Assembly: GCF_003463825.1 (NCBI RefSeq)
Contig: NZ_QSDY01000033.1
Location: 1 to 18,863, forward strand
Direction of reading: 5' to 3'
Length of the DNA: 18,863 nt
Source of the DNA: Veillonella sp. AM51-8BH
GTDB lineage: Bacteria > Bacillota > Negativicutes > Veillonellales > Veillonellaceae
Shown here: positions 15,875 to 18,863 of the stretch, in pieces
Position numbering within the stretch: position 1 is the first letter of the stretch
How the letters are laid out: every line of letters begins with the position of its first letter
The notes under the pieces: generated by a model
What the model was told of the DNA's origin: nothing
Databases searched by the model: none
Seen by the model: the letters and a program-made list of their open reading frames with translations, nothing else
Program-made: the position numbers and the translations under genes

Positions 15875-16339
15875 ATGGTTACAGTTCAAGATGTAAGAGA
15901 ACGTTGGGAACAAATTCAAGGTGATGATGAACGCATATTGTTTATCGTTGGTGGTCCTGGTTCTGGTAAAAGTTTGTTAATTCGTGAATTATCTGAACAA
16001 AAAGGTTGGAAGTACTTAGAGGCAAAACAACTTATTGAAGAAGAGTTTTTATTAGTACCTCGTGATGAAAGACCACAACTTGCAGAAGAAGTAATTCGTC
16101 GTGCATTAAGTCGCAGTGATACAGAAGTTGTTCTTATCGATGGTATTAATGTATTGTTTGCACCGATATTAAATTTAAATCCTCTTGAACTATTAAAGAC
16201 TATTAGTAAAACATATCCGATTGTTGTAGGTTGGCGTGGTCATCTCGAAGGTGATCAATTGTACTTAGAACATAATAATGATCCAAAACATGCGGTAGTG
16301 ACAATCACTAAACCTGATCGTGTTATGGTTATTGATTAA
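15875..16339 (+). CDS. Small P-loop ATPase resembling BrxF of BREX-3
   Basis: The 154-residue protein has a Walker A motif GGPGSGKS at 26-33 and a Walker B-like VVLIDG at 85-90. The later stretches LNPLELLKTIS and VVGWRGHLEGDQLYLE match the pattern I know from BrxF, the P-loop protein of type 3 BREX phage-defence systems. BrxF function is poorly defined. No other BREX gene (brxA, brxHII, pglX, brxL, pglZ, brxC) is present in the window, so this is either an isolated relative with a housekeeping role or a remnant. I chose ATG 15875: AGGAGG (15861-15866) is 8 nt upstream, while the longer frame from 15791 overlaps the preceding gene. It is the last gene of the folD-like/hypAB operon. Confidence 0.75.
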   Translation: MVTVQDVRERWEQIQGDDERILFIVGGPGSGKSLLIRELSEQKGWKYLEAKQLIEEEFLLVPRDERPQLAEEVIRRALSRSDTEVVLIDGINVLFAPILNLNPLELLKTISKTYPIVVGWRGHLEGDQLYLEHNNDPKHAVVTITKPDRVMVID

Positions 16340-16413
16340 TAGAGTTATATTGATTGCTGAGGGCATTATATATTGCCATGAGTTATGACTGCATATAAAA
16401 GGCAGGTGATATC

Positions 16414-16619
16414 ATGGACCAATATATAATTGCCCTCATTTTAGGTGTTATAGAAGGTATAACAGAATGTATTCCTGTATCTAGTACAGGGCATATGATT
16501 ATTATTGGGCATATGCTTAATTTTGAAGGTGCCCATGCCGATGTGTTTGAAGTGTTCATTCAAATTGGTACTATCGGATAATAGTGGCTATATTTGCAAT
16601 TATCTATCTTTATCTATGA
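16414..16619 (+). pseudogene. uppP: Truncated undecaprenyl-diphosphatase (uppP/bacA) remnant
   Basis: The first 55 codons read [18 protein letters not shown], then PVSSTGHM, the signature of UppP, the membrane phosphatase that recycles undecaprenyl pyrophosphate for cell-wall synthesis and confers bacitracin tolerance. The frame stops at 16579-16581. The next hydrophobic helix continues in another frame as [13 protein letters not shown] (16578-16616) before a second stop. One extra G after 16577 would join them. Even then it is only about 68 residues against a usual 260-290; the remaining helices are gone, and the sequence that follows is promoter DNA of the tRNA operon. A near-palindrome, GGCATTATATATTGCC, lies at 16362-16377 upstream. 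A functional copy presumably exists elsewhere. Confidence 0.82.
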
Positions 16620-16665
16620 TTGCCAATGAGGAAAAAATGAAGTTTAAAAAGTTTAGAAAAAATAC

Positions 16666-16694
16666 TTGCATAGGGTATCGTTTCATGTTATTAT
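16666..16694 (+). promoter_or_regulatory. tRNA operon promoter P1
   Basis: TTGCAT (16666-16671), a 17-nt spacer and TATTAT (16689-16694) with TGT just upstream (extended -10). Transcription would start about 100 nt before the first tRNA. Confidence 0.5.
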
Positions 16695-16756
16695 GATTAA
16701 GCACTAAGGGATACCGCAGTGAACGAAAAAACTTCAAAAAAGTTTTTAAAAAGTTC

Positions 16757-16785
16757 TTGACACTTAGTGGGACGGATGATAAAAT
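16757..16785 (+). promoter_or_regulatory. tRNA operon promoter P2
   Basis: A consensus TTGACA (16757-16762), a 17-nt spacer and TAAAAT (16780-16785) with an extended TGA. It is the strongest promoter in the window and lies 18 nt before tRNA-Thr. Confidence 0.85.
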
Positions 16786-16803
16786 ACATCTTGTCGTAAT
16801 GAT

Positions 16804-16879
16804 GCTGGCGTAGCTCAATTGGTAGAGCAGCTGACTTGTAATCAGCAGGTTGTGGGTTCAATTCCTATCGCCAGCTCCA
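16804..16879 (+). tRNA. tRNA-Thr (anticodon TGT)
   Basis: The acceptor arms GCTGGCG and CGCCAGC pair fully. The anticodon arm GCTGA-CTTGTAA-TCAGC exposes TGT, reading ACA. The T arm contains GGTTCAA, and CCA is encoded. It is the first gene of the five-tRNA operon and 76 nt long. Confidence 0.97.
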
Positions 16880-16889
16880 TTTTATTTAT

Positions 16890-16974
<85 letters not shown>

Positions 16975-16979
16975 TTTAT

Positions 16980-17055
<76 letters not shown>

Positions 17056-17063
17056 CAAAAATT

Positions 17064-17088
17064 CACAGTGAAATGATCGTTCATTGTG
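17064..17088 (+). other. Hairpin in the spacer between tRNA-fMet and tRNA-Thr
   Basis: CACAGTGAA (17064-17072) and TTCATTGTG (17080-17088) form nine pairs with one G-U around a 7-nt loop. The last base overlaps the first base of the next tRNA. It may guide RNA processing. Confidence 0.5.
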
Positions 17089-17163
17089 CTGGTGTAGCTC
17101 AGTCGGCAGAGCGTATCCTTGGTAAGGATAAGGTCACCGGTTCAATCCCGGTCACTAGCTCCA
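17088..17163 (+). tRNA. tRNA-Thr (anticodon GGT)
   Basis: The acceptor arms GCTGGTG and CACTAGC pair with one G-U. The anticodon arm TATCC-TTGGTAA-GGATA exposes GGT, reading ACC and ACU. The T arm contains GGTTCAA, and CCA is encoded. It complements the TGT isoacceptor in the same operon. Confidence 0.96.
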
Positions 17164-17168
17164 TACAT

Positions 17169-17245
17169 GGCGGCATAGCTCAGTTGGCTAGAGCAATCGG
17201 TTCATACCCGGTGTGTCCGCGGTTCAAATCCGTGTGCCGCCACCA
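17169..17245 (+). tRNA. Elongator tRNA-Met (anticodon CAT)
   Basis: The acceptor GGCGGCA pairs with TGCCGCC and CCA is encoded. The anticodon arm ATCGG-TTCATAC-CCGGT exposes CAT. It lacks the initiator GGG/CCC stem and has a fully paired acceptor, so it is an elongator. A tRNA-Ile whose CAT is modified to lysidine is possible but less likely from the overall sequence. Confidence 0.9.
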
Positions 17246-17250
17246 TTAAA

Positions 17251-17274
17251 CCTCACATTGGTGAGGATTTTTTT
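17251..17274 (+). terminator. Intrinsic terminator of the tRNA operon
   Basis: CCTCAC (17251-17256) pairs with GTGAGG (17261-17266) around ATTG, followed by an A and seven T residues. It separates the tRNAs from tuf, though readthrough is possible because the stem is only six pairs. Confidence 0.85.
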
Positions 17275-17358
17275 ATTTCTCCATAAAATACAAATTAAAG
17301 CTGATGAGTGTAAGGATTACATTTGTCAGTTTTTTTATTTTAGAATAATATTTGTATT

Positions 17359-17387
17359 TTTAGAAGTTTTTCTATATATGGTATAAT
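17359..17387 (+). promoter_or_regulatory. tuf promoter P1
   Basis: TTTAGA (17359-17364), a 17-nt spacer and a perfect TATAAT (17382-17387) with an extended TGG. It would give a leader of about 95 nt. Confidence 0.65.
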
Positions 17388-17413
17388 AATGTATAAGGGA
17401 ATCTTATATTCCA

Positions 17414-17442
17414 TTGATAAATTAGGGTTAATATATTATATT
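17414..17442 (+). promoter_or_regulatory. tuf promoter P2
   Basis: TTGATA (17414-17419), a 17-nt spacer and TATATT (17437-17442) form a second promoter candidate, with a leader of about 40 nt before tuf. Confidence 0.5.
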
Positions 17443-17487
17443 AATACTAGAATGTAATTTGTTTTTGTGAAGGAGGATACAATCCTA

Positions 17488-18675
17488 ATGGCAAAAGAAA
17501 AATTTGAACGTACGAAACCGCATGTTAACATTGGTACAATCGGTCACGTTGACCATGGTAAAACTACTTTGACAGCTGCAATCACTAAAGTATTGGCTGA
17601 AAAAGGCCAAGCTGATTTCCAAGATTACAGCATGATCGATAAAGCTCCAGAAGAACGTGAACGTGGTATCACAATTAACACTGCACACGTTGAGTATGAA
17701 ACTGCTAACCGTCACTATGCACACGTTGACTGCCCAGGCCATGCTGACTATGTTAAAAACATGATCACTGGTGCAGCTCAAATGGACGGCGCTATCTTGG
17801 TATGTTCCGCAGCTGACGGCCCTATGCCTCAAACTCGTGAACACATCTTGTTGGCTCGCCAAGTTGGTGTTCCTGCAATCGTAGTATTCTTGAACAAAGC
17901 TGACATGGTTGATGACGAAGAATTGATCGAATTAGTAGAAATGGAAGTTCGTGAACTTCTTTCTTCCTACGAATTCCCTGGCGACGAAGTACCTATCGTT
18001 GTAGGTTCTGCGTTGAAAGCTTTGGAAGGCGATGCTCAATATGTAGCTAAAATCGACGAATTGATGGAAGCTGTAGACTCTTACATCCCAACTCCAGTTC
18101 GTGATACTGACAAACCTTTCTTGATGCCTGTGGAAGACGTATTCACAATCACTGGTCGTGGTACAGTAGCAACTGGCCGTGTTGAACGTGGTCAAGTAAA
18201 CGTAGGCGACACAGTAGAAGTTGTAGGCTTGAAAGAAAAAGCTGAACAATACGTAGTAACTGGTCTTGAAATGTTCCGCAAAACTTTGGACTCTGCAGTA
18301 GCAGGTGACAACGTAGGTGCGTTGCTTCGTGGTGTTGACCGTAAAGACATCGAACGTGGTCAAGTATTGGCTAAACCAGGTTCCATCAAACCACACACAA
18401 AATTCAAAGCAGAAGTTTACGTATTGACTAAAGAAGAAGGTGGCCGTCATACTCCATTCTTCTCCAACTACCGTCCACAATTCTACTTCCGTACAACAGA
18501 CGTAACAGGTGTTGTAAACCTTCCAGAAGGTGTAGAAATGTGTATGCCTGGCGATAACGTAACAATGGATATCGAATTGATCACTCCAATCGCTATCGAA
18601 GAAGGTCTTCGCTTCGCGATCCGCGAAGGTGGCCATACAGTAGGCGCTGGCGTTGTAACTGAAATCGAAGGTTAA
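17488..18675 (+). CDS. tuf: Translation elongation factor Tu
   Basis: EF-Tu carries aminoacyl-tRNA to the ribosome as a GTP complex. The GTPase motifs are GHVDHGKT at 19-26, [13 protein letters not shown] (switch I), [12 protein letters not shown] (switch II, with catalytic His in PGH) and NKAD near residue 135. Domains 2 and 3 follow, including [23 protein letters not shown] and the C-terminal [15 protein letters not shown]. The 395-residue length is standard. I chose ATG 17488 because the protein must begin [18 protein letters not shown] at 17471-17476 lies 11 nt upstream, and the GTG at 17467 would sit on top of it. Codons are strongly biased. The upstream tRNA operon mirrors the E. coli tRNA-tufB arrangement, but here tuf has its own promoters and is followed by a terminator and IS-like DNA rather than secE-nusG. 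Confidence 0.98.
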   Translation: MAKEKFERTKPHVNIGTIGHVDHGKTTLTAAITKVLAEKGQADFQDYSMIDKAPEERERGITINTAHVEYETANRHYAHVDCPGHADYVKNMITGAAQMDGAILVCSAADGPMPQTREHILLARQVGVPAIVVFLNKADMVDDEELIELVEMEVRELLSSYEFPGDEVPIVVGSALKALEGDAQYVAKIDELMEAVDSYIPTPVRDTDKPFLMPVEDVFTITGRGTVATGRVERGQVNVGDTVEVVGLKEKAEQYVVTGLEMFRKTLDSAVAGDNVGALLRGVDRKDIERGQVLAKPGSIKPHTKFKAEVYVLTKEEGGRHTPFFSNYRPQFYFRTTDVTGVVNLPEGVEMCMPGDNVTMDIELITPIAIEEGLRFAIREGGHTVGAGVVTEIEG

Positions 18676-18691
18676 TTTATACCTTTTTATG

Positions 18692-18722
18692 AAAATAGGA
18701 CCCCTAGAAGGGTCCTATTTTT
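18692..18722 (+). terminator. Intrinsic terminator after tuf
   Basis: AAAATAGGACCC (18692-18703) pairs with GGGTCCTATTTT (18710-18721) around CTAGAA and ends in a T run. The A/T symmetry could let it work in both directions. Confidence 0.93.
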
Positions 18723-18726
18723 ATTT

Positions 18727-18863
18727 GGCTCTGTCACAACAAATGGTTGATTTTGGCTTATAGGACAAAAAGTGTGTGTAAAAACCCTTATAACACTAGT
18801 AAATATCTAGTGTTATAAGGGTTTAATCTTTTTCTGGAGAAGTTTGAGGGTGGACAAAAAGTG
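18727..18863. mobile_element. Possible end of an insertion sequence (ISL3-like terminal sequence)
   Basis: Immediately after the tuf terminator the sequence begins GGCTCTGTCACAAC, which recalls the GGCTCTT-type terminal repeats of ISL3-family elements. It then contains a 12-bp direct repeat GGACAAAAAGTG at 18763-18774 and 18852-18863, and a long perfect hairpin between them. No transposase frame is visible because the window ends. The family assignment is from memory and uncertain. Confidence 0.35.
18782..18824. repeat. Perfect 18-bp inverted repeat with 7-nt loop
   Basis: AAACCCTTATAACACTAG (18782-18799) and its exact complement (18807-18824) surround TAAATAT. A short T-rich stretch follows (AATCTTTTTCTGG), so it could act as a transcription terminator shielding an IS, or as a transposase-recognised structure. 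Confidence 0.85.

Noticed and set aside
15875..16339. Complete BREX or other phage-defence island
   Set aside because: Apart from the BrxF-like gene, every neighbour is metabolic, nickel-maturation, envelope or translation related, so a full defence system is not supported in this window.
16505..16696. 63-codon open frame overlapping the uppP remnant
   Set aside because: It is out of frame with the recognisable UppP sequence, has no ribosome binding site, and runs into the tRNA promoter region.
16727..16747. AAAAACTT/AAGTTTTT hairpin as a terminator
   Set aside because: The stem is almost all A-T and lies between two promoters for the same tRNA operon; it is too weak to call.

Overview
The window looks like the chromosome of a Negativicutes bacterium, most likely Veillonella. 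This rests on protein-level recognition (the EF-Tu sequence, two-subunit Fe-S fumarase, class I-type Hcp, paired SdaAB/SdaAA serine dehydratase), AT-rich DNA and strong AGGAGG-type ribosome binding sites. It was not confirmed by a search. Almost everything reads on the + strand; one regulator reads on the - strand.

Layout. 1-371 is AT-rich leader DNA with one promoter candidate. 372-1794 holds fumarase alpha and beta, closed by a terminator. 2061-4492 holds ywlG (UPF0340), a small one-span membrane protein and a large acidic/helical protein; the last two may be one gene split by a missing base. 4509-4588 is a 14-bp tandem repeat, followed by a bidirectional terminator. 4682-5407(-) is a Crp/Fnr regulator divergent from hcp (5682-7247), with a palindrome between them. 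7486-9032 is L-serine dehydratase (sdaAB-sdaAA). 9101-10518 is a frameshifted CCA-adding-enzyme-type gene that runs into a PASTA-containing class B penicillin-binding protein (to 12485).

12604-16339 is a tightly packed operon: a FolD-like protein, hypA, hypB, a secreted protein with an internal duplication, and a small P-loop ATPase resembling BrxF of BREX-3 phage defence. It is followed by a truncated uppP remnant (16414-16619). 16804-17245 is a tRNA operon (Thr-TGT, Tyr-GTA, initiator Met, Thr-GGT, elongator Met) with tandem promoters, then tuf (17488-18675). The order Thr-Tyr-x-Thr-tuf echoes the E. coli thrU-tyrU-glyT-thrT-tufB operon. The window ends in DNA that looks like the end of an insertion sequence.

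How the genes fit together. Fumarase belongs to the succinate/propionate branch used by Veillonella-type lactate fermenters, serine dehydratase feeds pyruvate, and Hcp with its divergent regulator would handle NO or hydroxylamine stress during nitrate or nitrite reduction. fumAB, hcp and tuf share a codon choice typical of highly expressed genes. The points most worth a second look are: the FolD-like protein coupled to hypAB, which appears to lack two of the three classical catalytic residues; the BrxF-like ATPase standing apart from any BREX system; the regularly spaced Thr motifs in the 550-residue protein; and three genes whose frames would each be restored by one extra G.
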